Under the pieces are notes generated by a model. That model was not told the origin of the DNA and did no database searches. It saw nothing but the letters and a program-made list of their open reading frames with translations. From Butyriboletus loyo (Eukaryota > Basidiomycota > Agaricomycetes > Boletales > Boletaceae): DNA of 64,000 bases. Where the stretch lies: positions 1-64,000 of the forward strand of contig JBBPSI010000047.1 in assembly GCA_038093515.1 (NCBI GenBank), written 5' to 3'. Every line of letters starts with the position of its first letter. Positions within the stretch are counted from its first letter, which is position 1. This document shows positions 1 through 14,648 of this stretch, piece after piece. The position numbers and the translations under genes are program-made.

Positions 1-430
1 ACTTGCCGTCGTCAAACTTGGGGTCGGGGTGATACTGACCATCATCGAAACGCTTCTGATGGGTCTCCCCGGGATGATACTTGCCATCGTCAAATTTGGC
101 ATCAGGATGGTACTTGCCGTCGTCAAACTTGGGGTCGGGGTGATACTGACCATCATCGAAACGCTTCTGATGGGTCTCCCCGGGATGATACTTGCCATCG
201 TCAAATTTGGCATCAGGATGGTACTTGCCGTCGTCAAACTTGGGGTCGGGGTGATACTGACCATCATCGAAACGCTTCTGATGGGTCTCCCCGGGATGAT
301 ACTTGCCATCGTCAAATTTGGCATCAGGATGGTACTTGCCGTCGTCAAACTTGGGGTCGGGGTGATACTGACCATCATCGAAACGCTTCTGATGGGTCTT
401 CTCAGGGTGATACTTCCCATCGTCGAACTT
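1..430. repeat. Coding minisatellite, 111-bp unit
   Basis: The unit is 111 bp (37 codons). Successive copies start at 1, 112, 223 and 334; the first three look identical by eye and the fourth diverges towards about 400. The Lys-Arg codon pairs fall at 50-55, 161-166, 272-277 and 383-388. The length is a multiple of three and there are no stops on the minus strand, so copy number can change without breaking the protein. The array continues past the left edge, so the total copy number is unknown. Such identity implies recent expansion or gene conversion. Confidence 0.93.
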
Positions 431-1527
431 TGAATCAGGGTGATACTCGCCGTCGTCAAACTTGGGGTCAGGGTGGTACTGACCGTTGTCGTAGCGCTTC
501 CGTTTGTTCCCCCCAAAGGCAACGGCATCAAAAATAGAGGTAGCTGTTGCTACCACATTACCATCAGCCGCGGTGGTTGTAGCGGTCGCTGTTGTTGTGA
601 TCGTGGCGGCCGTTGTGCTAGTAGCAGTTGTGGTGCCCGTCGCGGTCACAGTGGTTGTTCCTGTGGCAGTAGCAGTCACGGTTGAGACAACTGTGGTGGT
701 TACTCCAGTAGTTGTGGCCATCGAGGTCGTAGATGTGGTAGTGCCTGTGGCTGTAAGTGATCCCACAATCCCTGTCACAGAACCCGTTGCACCAGATGAT
801 GTCGTCGTCGGGCCAGAAGCTGTTCCCGTCGAGGTTGCAGGCGTGGTAGTTCCTGTGGCTGTGATTGAGCCCACGATCCCTGTCACCGAACCCCCTGTAC
901 CAGATGATGTCGTCGTCGCTGTAGTGGTTGTTCCAGTCGCAGCCGCGGACGTGGTAGTGGCAGTGGTAGTAGCGGACGAGCCGACCGGACCCGTAACTGT
1001 GAACACCACGGTCGAGACAATAACAAAGGGGCCCGACGCCGAGGTCGGGCTGGTGGTTTGAGGAGTGTACTGCCCATTATTATACGTCGTCGTGGGATAC
1101 CCCGGGTGATACTGGCCGTCGTCGTACGTGGTAGTCGGGTAGCCGGGATGGTACTGGCCATCGTCGACATAGGTAGAGCCAGGAAGGTCGGTCGGCGTCG
1201 CACCGGCGCTCCCGGTCTGGGGAGTGTATTGTCCGTTGTTATACGTCGTTGTCTGGTATCCTGGATGGTACTGTCCGTCGTCGTACGTCGTCGTTGGGTA
1301 TCCCGGATGGTACTGCCCGTCGTCATAGCGAGCCTTGTGGATCCTAGCGCGATGGAAGCGGCGGGCGTGCCTAAAAGTTGACTCGCGCTACAACCTTGCG
1401 TGAACAAGGAGACAACACGCCATCAAATTGGACCAACCTCTGCCATCATGCCGTTGGTTGCGGGACGTGCCGCGACGGCAAGACAGAGAGCGAGAAGAAG
1501 GCTGAAGCGAGAATTGAGTTGGACCAT
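1..1527 (-). CDS. Secreted Kex2-type repeat precursor with D-D-G-x-Y-H-P motifs (3' end outside window)
   Basis: Not a family I can name. Exon 1 (1527-1438) encodes a clear signal peptide (MVQLNSRFSLLLALCLAVAA). A 50-nt intron (1437-1388, GTTGGT..TAG) joins in frame to exon 2, which stays open to the left edge. After an Arg-rich stretch come four D-D-G-Q-Y-H-P-G motifs alternating with P-T-T-T-Y and N-N-G-Q-Y-T-P. A long Thr/Val/Ala-rich linker follows (about 1060-560), probably O-glycosylated. Then come K-R-K-R (about 493-504) and tandem 37-residue units, each with three [FY]-D-[DN]-G-[KQE]-Y-H-P motifs and one H-Q-K-R. Lys-Arg is the cleavage signal of the secretory protease Kex2, so the precursor would release several near-identical 35-residue peptides. 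This is inferred from architecture. The alternative is an uncleaved, metal-binding or wall-anchored repeat protein. The C-terminus lies outside the window. Confidence 0.72.
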
Positions 1528-3029
1528 GATGATAGTAGTGTGGATAACGAATGTGAAGAAGCTAGTGATAGTGATGCTGGAGGAAAGAAGGGGTGGGGGG
1601 AGAACGCAGTGGAGGGAGGGATTATATACCCGGGGGCGAGAGACCAATGGCGGATGACAGGGAGGATGATGTAATAGGAATGCCCAAGGAATGCACCTAG
1701 GCTGATCGGTAATGCTCCACGCCATACAGACCTTTGGAATGCCGTTGGCACACAGCTCAAAGTGTACCACGGTTACCAACAATTTTCGGATCCTCGGCTA
1801 CGTGCTTTCGCACCCATCCCTTCAATCTGGAATTGTACAACTGGTGAGGGCACACGGTCGACGATCAGTTCCCGAAATTGTTGGAAGAATGAATAATGCA
1901 CCTGACAGGCAGTTAAATAAATCATTTTTCCGTCCCATGCTATGTCTTCTTGCGTGACCTTGAGCGGCACCAACAGTTAGCACCATTATTATCCTGATGT
2001 CGTCTAGACCTATCCAGAAAACCGCCCTCGAGTCGAAAAGTGAATACACAGTCTGCAAGCTTCCATTAAAGCGAACTGGTCCAAAGTCAAGCCATAGAAG
2101 GCGAAAGATCGTCGAGGCTAAACACAGGCCGTTCGTGCGTGGACTGTAAGTCAAATAACACCGAATGAGCATTTTCCAGTGTTATATTTGAATTTTTACC
2201 GAACCGTAGTCATTCCCGCTTGATTTGATGCGTCGACGGGCCATATGGATTCTCGCCACCAAAGCTTCGAGGTTCGTCTGATGAGATGATGATTCAATCG
2301 CACATCTTCCCCAGGCAGCGATAGAAAACCACGATATATGCATGAGCTATCAGATCCCCTGCCACACATATGGTCCTGAAGGTCGTATTGCTGCCTTGCG
2401 TATATCAGAGAGCACGATTGATTATGACCTGCTTACCTCTGGCGGAATTGGATACTCCGCGTTATGCCCACTTTGTGTTTCGTGCTCGAACCGGTCACTG
2501 ACCTCTTTGGCCGATTTCAGTGCTACCTCGCTCGAGCCAGAATCAGAAACCATCGACATTGGCACGGGAAGTCCATAATACATCTAGCTTAGTGAGCCCA
2601 GCGGAGACTCGAAGGGAACAGAAGCATAGGTATAAGTGACACACACGATGCGTTCATTCTACTTCTGCAAACGTCTCGGTGAACCACTTTCGCCGATTTA
2701 AGTCAAAGCGCGCATCCACAACTTGCACGACTGTGAAAACTGTATCACGTCTTTATTCGACACCCCCAGACTATCAACAAAACACAGCCCACCTTGTCAG
2801 GGTAATTCCGACTTCTTCGTCATGTTATGGAGCAAACGAATAATATTAAACGTAGGGGCCTTCGCAGTGGCTTGTTTACATTGTAGACGTCCGAGGTCAC
2901 CATGTGTTACGTAACATACGGCACTGATGTACACTCTCGGCAAAAATAACTACACTTTGGAAATGTGCGTTACGAGATTTTCTTATGCATTATGAAAATA
3001 TTGACTGTACATGGTAATCGTACGTGTGG
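1528..3029. other. Intergenic region, partly in the tandem duplication
   Basis: No convincing coding frame. 1528 to about 1660 should hold the promoter of the repeat precursor (a TATATA-like stretch lies near 1624). From about 2170 to 2580 the sequence matches 5975-6420, so it belongs to the duplicated unit. About 2640-3020 has no clear counterpart in the second copy. Confidence 0.6.
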
Positions 3030-5935
3030 TCACGATCCAGGTTTTCGCTTCTCCGCATCAATACTAGCTTCGCGCCACTGTTTACCTTTGTAAAGCACAA
3101 GCAATACCATCAGCTCCGCCAACAACATCAACCCGGCCCACACCATGTATAGGCCTCCATCACCGACAGCATCCTGGACTACATCTGAGTGCGAAACGCA
3201 GAGATGGTACAGTACAAACCCACCTGTAATGGTACCGCAATTTCTGCAGCGACAAACGCAAATAAGCCACGGAAAGAGCTGTTGGTCGCGACTGCGCTGG
3301 ACGACCGACCAACATTGGCATCAACAATGTATGCCAACGTACTAGCATATATCCATCTGAACATCAATAAAATGTCAGACGAGAAAAAAGGACAACGTAG
3401 ATACAACCTACATCGAAAAGAACCCAGACAGGAAGAGCATCACACAAATAGCTGATATGTGCACATGCTGTTGGCAGACCCAGGCGTACCCGATGACAGC
3501 TGGCGGGAACAACCACAAAACAAGTTTGGTGCTTTCTAATCTCATCTGTGATATAACCGTTGAGATAATTTCCAAATCACTACAGATACACCTCTGAGTC
3601 GCTCACCTCCGGGTAGCTGACCCCACCATTTGCAGCTTTAAGCCGAGCAAGTGTCCTATCAGACCACCGTCCACCAGAGAGGCTACCTAGCATGCACCCT
3701 ACAGGCGAGCCAAATACCTGGTTGAGCGATACCACTTGCTCGAGAGATTACTGTACTCACCGATTCCATAGGCAAGTAACACCAATCCAGTTGTCATGGC
3801 ATCATAATCATAATGGAGTGATAACGTTCGTGCACAGGTGTATGCGATGCTGAAATTAAATGCGAACAGAAGTCCTGCAAGGACGACCAGGTCAGAATTC
3901 CCGAGCTTGGTGATATGGCACCCACCAGAAGGGATCAAAATAACGACGTTATTTTTACGGCTCAGGGTTCGAAAATAAGGAGGGAATGGATTAGCGTCTG
4001 CAATCGATAACTTGACTTCTTTGATAGCGAGTGCTGGGATGACCACAGGCTGCGCTTCCACGTCGCCCTTGGGTGTTTGTGCTCCGGGAGTTTCGTCTTC
4101 TGATGTCCTCTTCTCACTCACAGGTCGTCCCATATGTGTGGAATCCTTCTCTTGCGCAAGCTTGCGTTCATGTGTACGTCTCTTTAAGACGTTTTGGTAC
4201 GTCAAACTCCGTTCCTTCCTGAACGTATCCTTGAATAAGAACAGGAACGCCGAGAATATCACGCCTCCCCATATGACCAGAAACCAAAAGACCGCACGCC
4301 AACTCAAACCCTGCGTGAGCCCACCACCTAGGATCGGCCCAATCGAAGGACCCAAAAGGGGTGCAGAGTAGTAAACGCCCATCATGGTCCCTCGTTGATG
4401 GGGTTCATAAATGTCTGCCAGCGTTGCGGCCCCGATGGTGATCACAGCGCTCGAGCTAGACGAACAAATTAGAAGATGGGAAAGAACAGAGCACAAACGG
4501 AAGAACCTACCCAGCTGCCTGAACCACTCGCATCCCAATGACAAGACCTATAGTCTTCGAAATCGCCACGGTGACCGAGCCCACTATAAAGAGCGTAATG
4601 GAAAGTAGGTAGACGAACTAACAATAACAAATGAGTATGCGCGTGACGGACATAACATGAAAGCATCACATACTTTTCTCCCTTTGATCTCGCTGACCGT
4701 ACTCCATACGAGCGGGAAAATGCCTTGGACGAGGATGAAAAGAGACAAGCTCCAACTAATATCCGATGCGGTTGCGTGTAATTCCTGCTCGATCTGAGAG
4801 TTTGCGGCTAGTATTTAGCTGGTTAGGCGGTGATGCTCCTACGGGTGAAACGACCACGCACGATTCTGAATGTTAGCGCATAAACCTGCAATCATGGAAG
4901 CTCCCGAGATGATCAACAAGATCACATTCTTCAATTGATTAGTGTTAACCAACGCTCAGTCGTATAATCTGAACATGAAATAGACCTTTCTAGTATCCGA
5001 CCAAATGCGCGGATCGTCCTCCACAAGTGCGTGTTCGATATCAAGCTTGACTACATTTTCGGGAGGCGTTGAAGAGGTTGCCACCACCCTGGAGGATGTA
5101 CACTCGCCCGTGGAAGCAGCGTCAAGGGGGGTCGCCATTGTGTTCTGGCTGTTGGGGACTTGGGTCATGATTCGTGAACGTCGTGGAACAGGAATAATGC
5201 TTGGGGTTGAAGAACTGGGGACAGTCAACTCTTAAAAGAGTCATGCAGACCACGCAGGAAACGCCGTGTCTCGGAATCACAAGCGTGCGACTCCACGATA
5301 GAAGATCGGGAACTTAGCAAGCAGCTACGAGGACTCGAGTGCAAGTGCGTTCGGCCGACGATCGCCGATTACCTCCCATTCAAGTAACGTGGCAATGATG
5401 ACAGGAAGTGTAAGCAAACCTGGCGCATCCCCGACAGGTAGGTGATATCGGCAACTGGATAGGTCGTAGTACCTGGAGGTGCAAGAACACTGATCACTCG
5501 TCAGAGACGCAAATCAAAAATTGGCCAACCATAGGAAATACCTCCTTCGGAGAGCCAGGCTTGAGCCAACTACATTAAATGCTCATGTTCTGGGGTAAAT
5601 TTAGACATTGGGCCCATCTACGCATGAAGTATCTTCCGAATGACACATTTTCCCATGACCTGGGATTGAGGTTAACTGCTATCAAGACCATATAAGCATA
5701 GAATTCGGGATAACTCGGACACGGCGATGCGACAGAGTGACCCCTATAAAAGTGGCGCACGAAATCGCTGCGTTGGATTTAAATTGAGATACGCTACCGC
5801 GAATCCACGGTGGGACATGGGGTCGGCCGACGCAGGCTAGACTGAATAGAAATCTCGTAACAATAAACTCGGGTGGCAGCCACCCGAATTGCACTCGGCA
5901 GAGTACATCCATAAATTGCGGGCTGAGGCATGTGC
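2170..5935. repeat. Tandem segmental duplication, copy 1
   Basis: This block is repeated downstream at about 5975-9960 with an offset of about 4064-4068 bp. Anchors are the stretch after the first transporter's stop (3024 versus 7092), the transporter exons (4012-4371 versus 8076-8435) and the left part (about 2215 versus 6015). Similarity is near-complete across the transporter core and lower in the flanks, where small indels have built up. Outer boundaries are approximate. Confidence 0.88.
3030..5168 (-). CDS. DHA1-type MFS drug:H+ antiporter, copy 1
   Basis: Major facilitator of the fungal drug:H+ antiporter-1 group (Qdr/Aqr1/Dtr1-like), expected to export small toxic molecules across the plasma membrane. 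A hydrophilic N-terminus runs from the ATG at 5168 to W-S-D-T-R-K. Membrane exons follow, including I-S-W-S-L-S-L-F-I-L-V-Q-G and V-W-S-T-V-S-E-I-K-G-R-K. The hallmark stretch with A-D-I-Y-E-P-H-Q-R-G-T and L-L-G-P-S-I-G-P-I-L-G-G comes next, then a long charged central loop (about 4000-4240), then the C-terminal six helices. Introns (for example before GLLFAFNFSIAYTCART and after GVSYPE) splice in frame. The last exon ends K-R-K-P-G-S-stop at 3030. No disruption seen. The substrate cannot be read from sequence. An upstream in-frame TTG at 5228 is not taken as the start. Confidence 0.88.
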
Positions 5936-7097
5936 ATGAATCATCTAGATCAACACCAAATAAGTTTACTTGTATTTTCCAATGTTACATTAAATTTTTT
6001 TTACCGAGCTATGATCATTCCCGTTCGACTTGATGGGTCGACGAGCCATACGGATTCTCGCCACCAAAGCTTCGAGCTTCATCCGATGAGATGATGATTC
6101 AATATCCTCCTGCCCCACAAGCGACAAGAAACCACGATATATGCGTGAACTGTCAGATTCCCTGCTATACATATGATCCTGAAGTCTGCACTGTTGCTGC
6201 CTTACGTATATCAGAGAGCACGATCAAATGTTATCCCTCGCGCTACCACACATATAACCTGCTTACCTGGCAGAATTCGGTATTGCGCGTTATGCCCATT
6301 TCGTGTTTCGCATTTAAACCAGACGCTGCCCTCTTTGGCCGAACCTAGTCCTACCTTGCTCGAGCCTGAGTCAGGAAACCACCGACATTGACTCCTGAAG
6401 TCCATGAGCTTAGTGGGCACAGCGAATGCGTCACAACCCGAAGGGAACACAACCTAGTCTGGTGACCAGACGGTCTGGTAAAACCGTGGAGAAGAGACAG
6501 ATGTCATGATGATGATGATGATGATGATATTTATTTGGCCATCTACGCTAAGACCTCTAGAGCGGATTCCCAGAGTCATCTGATCAGGAGCCAATGACAA
6601 AACACTAATTTAGTGTCTGTAAATTATTTGAAAACCAATCTTTAAAAATAGCCACTCTGACACTACAAGGATGCGATCAACGCAAGATAGTGTTTCTGTC
6701 GAAGTGAAGTAACTGCGAGGTAACTTCGATTCGCTTCGAAATTGAGCCACTTCGTGTGAGATCGAAACATCCGACTTATGGTGAAGTGCACTCGTAAACT
6801 TCGCGAAGTGAAACGAAGTCGTTACCCATGCTGGGATCTTGTGATCAAGAACTTCGATATCCCCTTTCACAAATGTCAGGTTTTCATCTTGCTAGAAATG
6901 CAATATCCGGTCAATACCTGTTTATTTTTTATGCACGGGATCGGTACACTATCGTACAGGTCCTGCAATTTTTGTGGATATCTAGAGGGTCGAGAATGTA
7001 TTGCTTTGAGAAGTGTTGTGAGATTTACATTACAGTACACCTTTTCACTAAGGTAGGCATGATAGTAGCCGGTAAGGGTACAAGCCCCAAAGTGTGG
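5169..7097. other. Intergenic spacer between the transporter copies
   Basis: No supported gene. 5169 to about 5935 is the upstream part of duplicated unit 1 and presumably holds the first transporter's promoter. About 5975-6450 matches 2170-2580. About 6450-7090 has no counterpart in copy 1. It holds a trinucleotide microsatellite and, near 6690-6820, several short palindromic CTTCG/CGAAG runs. Confidence 0.55.
6504..6530. repeat. (ATG)n trinucleotide microsatellite
   Basis: An uninterrupted run of about eight ATG/TGA units in non-coding DNA upstream of nothing identifiable. It lies in the segment specific to duplication copy 2. Confidence 0.85.
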
Positions 7098-9232
7098 TCA
7101 CGATCCAGGTTTTCGCTTCTCCGCATCGATACTAGCTTCGCGCCACTGTTTACCTTTGTAAAGCACAAGCAATACCATCAGCTCCGCCAACAACATCAAC
7201 CCGGCCCACAACGTATATAGGCCTCCATCACCGATAGTATCCTAGACTACACCTGAGTGCGAAACGAAGTGATGGTGCAGTACAGAGACCCACCTGTAAT
7301 GGTACCGCAATTTCTGCAGCGATAAACCCAGATAAACCGCGGAAAGAGCTGTTGGTCGCGACTGCGCTGGACGACCGACCAGCATTGGCATCAACAATGT
7401 ATGCCAACGTACTAGCATATATCCATCTGAACATCAATAAAATGTCAGACGAGAAAAAAGGACAACGTAGATACAACCTACATCGAAAAGAACCCAGACA
7501 GGAAGAGCATCACACAAATAGCTGATATGTGCACATGCTGTTGGCAGACCCAGGCGTACCCGATGACAGCTGGCGGGAACAACCACAAAACAAGTTTGGT
7601 GCTTTCTAATCTCATCTGTGATACAACCGTTGAGATAATTGATCACTACAGATCACCTCTGAGTCGCTCACCTCCGGGTAGCTGACCCCACCATTTGCAG
7701 CTTTAAGCCGAGCAAGTGTCCTGTCAGACCACCGTCCACCAGAGAGGCTACCTAGCATGCACCCTACAGGCGAGCCAAATACCTGGTTGAGCGATACCAC
7801 TTGCTCGAGAGATTACTGTACTCACCGATTCCATAGGCAAGTAACACCAATCCAGTTGTCATGGCATCATAATCATAATGGAGTGATAACGTTCGTGCAC
7901 AGGTGTATGCGATGCTGAAATCAAATGCGAGCAGAAGTCCTGCAAACAACCAAGTCAGAAATTGTCGAGCTTAATGATACAGCACATACCAGAAGATATC
8001 AAAATAACGACGTTATTTTTACGGCTCAGGGTTCGAAAATAAGGAGGGAATGGATTAGCGTCTGCAATCGATAACTTGACTTCTTTGATAGCGAGTGCTG
8101 GGATGACCACAGGCTGCGCTTCCACGTCGCCTCTGGATGTTTGCGCTCCGGAAGTTCCGTCTTCTGATGTCCTCTTCTCATTCACAGGTCGTCCCACGTG
8201 CGTGGAATCCTTCTCTTGCGCGAGCTTGTGTTCCTGTGTACGTCTCTTTAAGACATTTTGGTACGTCAAACTCCGCTCCTTCCTGAACGTATCCTCAAAT
8301 AAGAATAGGAACGCCGAGAATATCACGCCTCCCCATATGACCAGAAACCAAAAGACCGCACGCCAACTCAAACCCTGCGTGAGCCCACCACCTAGGATCG
8401 GCCCAATCGAAGGACCCAAAAGGGGTGCAGAGTAGTAAACGCCCATCATGGTTCCTCGTTGATGGGGTTCATAAATGTCTGCCAGCGTTGCGGCCCCGAT
8501 GGCCATCACAGCGCTCGAGCTAGACGAATAAATTAGGAGATGGCAAAGAACGAAGCACAAACGGAAGACCCTACCCAGCTGCCTGAACCATTCGCATCCC
8601 AATGACAAGACCTATAGTCTTCGAAATCGCCACGGTGACCGAACCCACTATAAAGAGCGTAATGGAGAGTAGGTAAACGAACTAACAATAACAAATGAGT
8701 ATGCGCGTGACGGACATAACATGAAAGCATCACATACTTTTCTCCCTTTGATCTCGCTGACCGTACTCCATACGAGCGGAAAGTTGCCTTGGACGAGGAT
8801 GGAAAGAGATAAGCTCCAACTAATATCTGATACAGTTGCGTGTAATTCCTGTTCGATCTGAGAGTTTGCGGCTAGTATTTAGCTGGTTAGGCGGTGATGC
8901 TCCTACGGGTGAAACGACCACGCACGATTCTGAATGTTAACGCATAAACCTGCAATTATGGAAGCTCCCGAGATGATCAACAAGATCACATTCTTCAATT
9001 GATTAGTGTTAACTAACGCTCATTCGTACGATCTGAACAGGAAATAGACCTTTCTAGTATCCGACCAAATGCGCGGATCGTCCTCCACAAGTGCATGTTC
9101 GATATCAAGCTTGACTACATTTTCGGGAGGGATTGAAGAGGTTGGCATCACCCTAGAGGATGTACCCTCGCCCATGGGAGCGTCGTTAGGCGGGATCGTC
9201 ACTGTGTTCTGGCTGTCGGTAATTCGGGTCAT
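7098..9232 (-). CDS. DHA1-type MFS drug:H+ antiporter, copy 2
   Basis: Tandem paralogue of the transporter at 3030-5168 with the same exon-intron layout. The hallmark A-D-I-Y-E-P-H-Q-R-G-T and L-L-G-P-S-I-G-P-I-L-G-G motifs are intact. The intron after I-L-I-S-S-G keeps a GT..AG pair although its body has diverged, and the last exon ends at the same stop context (7098). Start is the ATG at 9232, equivalent to the ATG of copy 1. A stretch of about 25 nt just upstream of the ATG in copy 1 is missing here. Residues about 1-35 differ more between copies than the membrane core (for example P-P-N-D-A-P-M-G-E-G replaces T-P-L-D-A-A-S-T-G-E). Substrate unknown. Confidence 0.87.
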
Positions 9233-10453
9233 GATTTCTGGGGTTGGATAGCTGGGGACAACTCTTAAAAGTCATGCAGACCACACGCGAAACGCCGTAT
9301 CTCGGCATCACAAGCGTGCTATGTCTCCGAGATGGAATATCAGGAACTTGATAAGCTATGAGGACTTGAGTGAAAGTTAGTTTGGCCAGCGATCGCCAAT
9401 CTAGCTCCCATCCAAGCTACGTGGCCATGATGACAGGAAAGTAAACCTTGGACCCGCAAGACAATTGATCACCCGTCAGGTGCCTGAGGTAAAAGATTGG
9501 CCAACCGTAGGAAATACCTCCTTCGGAGAGCCAGCCTCTGAGCCAACTACACTAAACGCTCAAGTCCTGGGGTAAATGTAGACGTCGAGCATCTATCCAT
9601 GAAGTATCTTCTGAGAGCCATATTGTCCCATGAACTGGCATTGAGGTTAACTACTATCAAGGCCGTATAAGAATTCAGGATAACTCGGACACGGCGATGC
9701 ACTCATGTGTCAGCGTTCACCCCGTGGCGCTTCGGCGATGTGACGGAGTGACCCAGATGAAGTGGCGCACGAAATCGCCTTTGTTGAATTTGAGCCGAGA
9801 CAACGGCGAATCCATGGTGAAACATGGGCGTGAAACACGGTCGACCGACGCATGCTAGCTTGAATAGAAATCTCATGGCTATTAGCTCGGTCAGCAGCCA
9901 CCCGAACAGCACTTGACAGAGCACGTACAAAATTATCAAGAGGCTGAGGTAAGGGTGCTGGATGGACTCCTGAAAGAATGCCACTTGTTGATGTGTTTCA
10001 GCCTCGCAGCACAAACTTCCCGTTGGCGTGAAAACGGGAAAACGGGAAGACAAAATGCCTTCGTCTGAGACGGAGAATGTTGATCATCTGCTCAGGGAAT
10101 GAGGCTACATCGAAGGTACCAGGATTTCTTCCACAAGCCAATTCACTGGGTCGAGGTTCAGATCCAGAAAAGAAAACGAGGTGGTTGTCGCTGCTTGTCA
10201 TTAGCATTTGCCGGGCGAGCTTTGTCCCTTCATTCTACTCAACATGCAACTACGTTTAACCAAGTACAAGAGACCTACTACGTAATGACGGATTCAACGG
10301 AAAACAACTGAAGACCACACGTGAAGAGGCATACTAAGTATGACATGAAATTCGTTCGTGACTCCAGGCGGGGGATGACATCGATGAAATCCTCGTTCCA
10401 TATCCACTTACAGCCGCGGAATATAGAAACTAAATCACAGGTCCGCAAAGTGA
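9233..10453. other. Intergenic region
   Basis: Upstream of the second transporter. To about 9960 it is the right flank of the duplicated unit and aligns with 5230-5935. After that it is unique sequence with only short, unsupported open frames. Confidence 0.55.
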
Positions 10454-11074
10454 TCAAAGCCTGACAGTGCTGGTGGACGGCGCATAAGGATCGGAGCGTG
10501 CAGCCACAACATCCCGCTTCGTGCGATCGCGACGGCCCTTCTTTCTTGACCTCACTAACAAATCATGATCCCCCATCAGGACTGTCGTACATAGAGACTT
10601 ACAGCGACGCTTCGACACTTTTTCCTTCTCTTCTTCCTCGCGATGTTCGCATCCACGCGCCTTCGCCTCGTCCTTGAGGTTGAACAATCGGCAAGCACAG
10701 CGATCACAGTACGTGCGACAGATGTTGTCTAACATGGCGGGTTTGCTAGACCAATACTCCTTGGTGATTGTCGAAATGCCTTTCACCAAGACAGCGCGGG
10801 ACTCGTCATGGCGCTTCGGACACTTGTCCGACGCGTGCTCGAACGCGACGAGTGCGTCAGGGGACATCTTCTCAAATCCTGCTTCTTGAATGCACACTGG
10901 GAGGGCATTTGGGAGCGTAATGTCCTTGTTCGAGAGGATGAGGCCGTTAATGGCACGCTCAATGTTGGTGCGCATGATAGCACTGCCAACGAGGAGAACT
11001 GAGAGGGTGGTCTGGGCGGGAAGGCGATGACGATTCAGAGGCAGGGTGCCCGACCACATTATATACATACTCAT
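10454..11074 (-). CDS. Hypothetical Cys- and Lys/Arg-rich protein (uncertain)
   Basis: An open frame of about 206 codons from the ATG at 11074 to the stop at 10454. I do not recognise a family. Visible features are a hydrophobic N-terminal third, a central stretch with I-C-R-T-Y-C-D-R-C-A-C-R-L-F (a possible metal-binding Cys cluster), an acidic-basic run H-R-E-E-E-E-K-E-K, and a strongly basic tail with R-S-R-K-K-G-R-R-D-R-T-K-R-D that resembles a nuclear localisation signal. No intron is needed. It lies convergent to nothing and about 480 bp downstream of the Afg2 stop on the same strand. Composition is compatible with a gene, but there is no homology evidence. Confidence 0.38.
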   Translation of the reverse strand: MSMYIMWSGTLPLNRHRLPAQTTLSVLLVGSAIMRTNIERAINGLILSNKDITLPNALPVCIQEAGFEKMSPDALVAFEHASDKCPKRHDESRAVLVKGISTITKEYWSSKPAMLDNICRTYCDRCACRLFNLKDEAKARGCEHREEEEKEKVSKRRCKSLCTTVLMGDHDLLVRSRKKGRRDRTKRDVVAARSDPYAPSTSTVRL

Positions 11075-11554
11075 CGGGGCATATGCTTTCGAACAAAGAC
11101 TTGTATCAAGCAACGCTACCGCTTTGCGGGTACGGATTGAACTCCGAGTGGCTCGTTCAGGCTGGTACTTAGATCTGAACTCGCGCCGTGTGTCGTTCGA
11201 TGTGCAGCACTCCCAGGAGAGAATGGACGGATGTCAAGTTCAAGAACCCTACCGGTCGGCGCCGAGGACCGCGACAGGGTCGTGGTATTCACGTCGTGCA
11301 CAATACCGTTGTCAGCAGTCACAACAAAGAAGCTCGTATAAAATCAAGAAAAGAATGATAAGGAAGCAAAGTAACCGAGTTTCCTTGCAGCGATTCAAAC
11401 ACCAACCCTTGTACTGCAAGTCAACGAGCCACAAGTCATGGTTGGTAACTACACACTGTTGAGCGAATCAGTCATGGATAGTTTGTCGAAACAAGCGTCC
11501 ACGGACGATCGGGAAGTGCAGCTACAGATACCCCCCAACGACTCGTCTGAAGCC

Positions 11555-14648
<3,094 letters not shown>

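Larger units (their letters stand above)
5975..9960. repeat. Tandem segmental duplication, copy 2
   Basis: Second copy of the block described at 2170-5935, head-to-tail. Its left part (5975-6420), transporter (7092-9250) and right flank (to about 9960, ending in a shared GAGGCTGAGG-like stretch) all align with copy 1. The segment 6450-7090 is unique to this copy, or was lost and replaced in copy 1. Confidence 0.88.

Noticed and set aside
1..430. CRISPR-like or satellite array
   Set aside because: Units are directly adjacent with no spacers, in-frame coding, and the host is eukaryotic.
29..433. Plus-strand hydrophobic repeat frame of 134 codons
   Set aside because: It is the antisense of the minus-strand repeat exon. 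The minus frame has a signal peptide exon, a consistent splice joint and continues through the non-repeat linker, so the plus frame is a shadow kept open by the repeat.
6690..6820. Short CTTCG/CGAAG palindromes as a mobile-element terminus
   Set aside because: No matching distant inverted repeat, target-site duplication or transposase frame is visible.
11116..11322. Minus-strand frame upstream of the hypothetical gene at 10454
   Set aside because: It could be an earlier exon, but no clean in-frame splice joint was found and it has no recognisable content.
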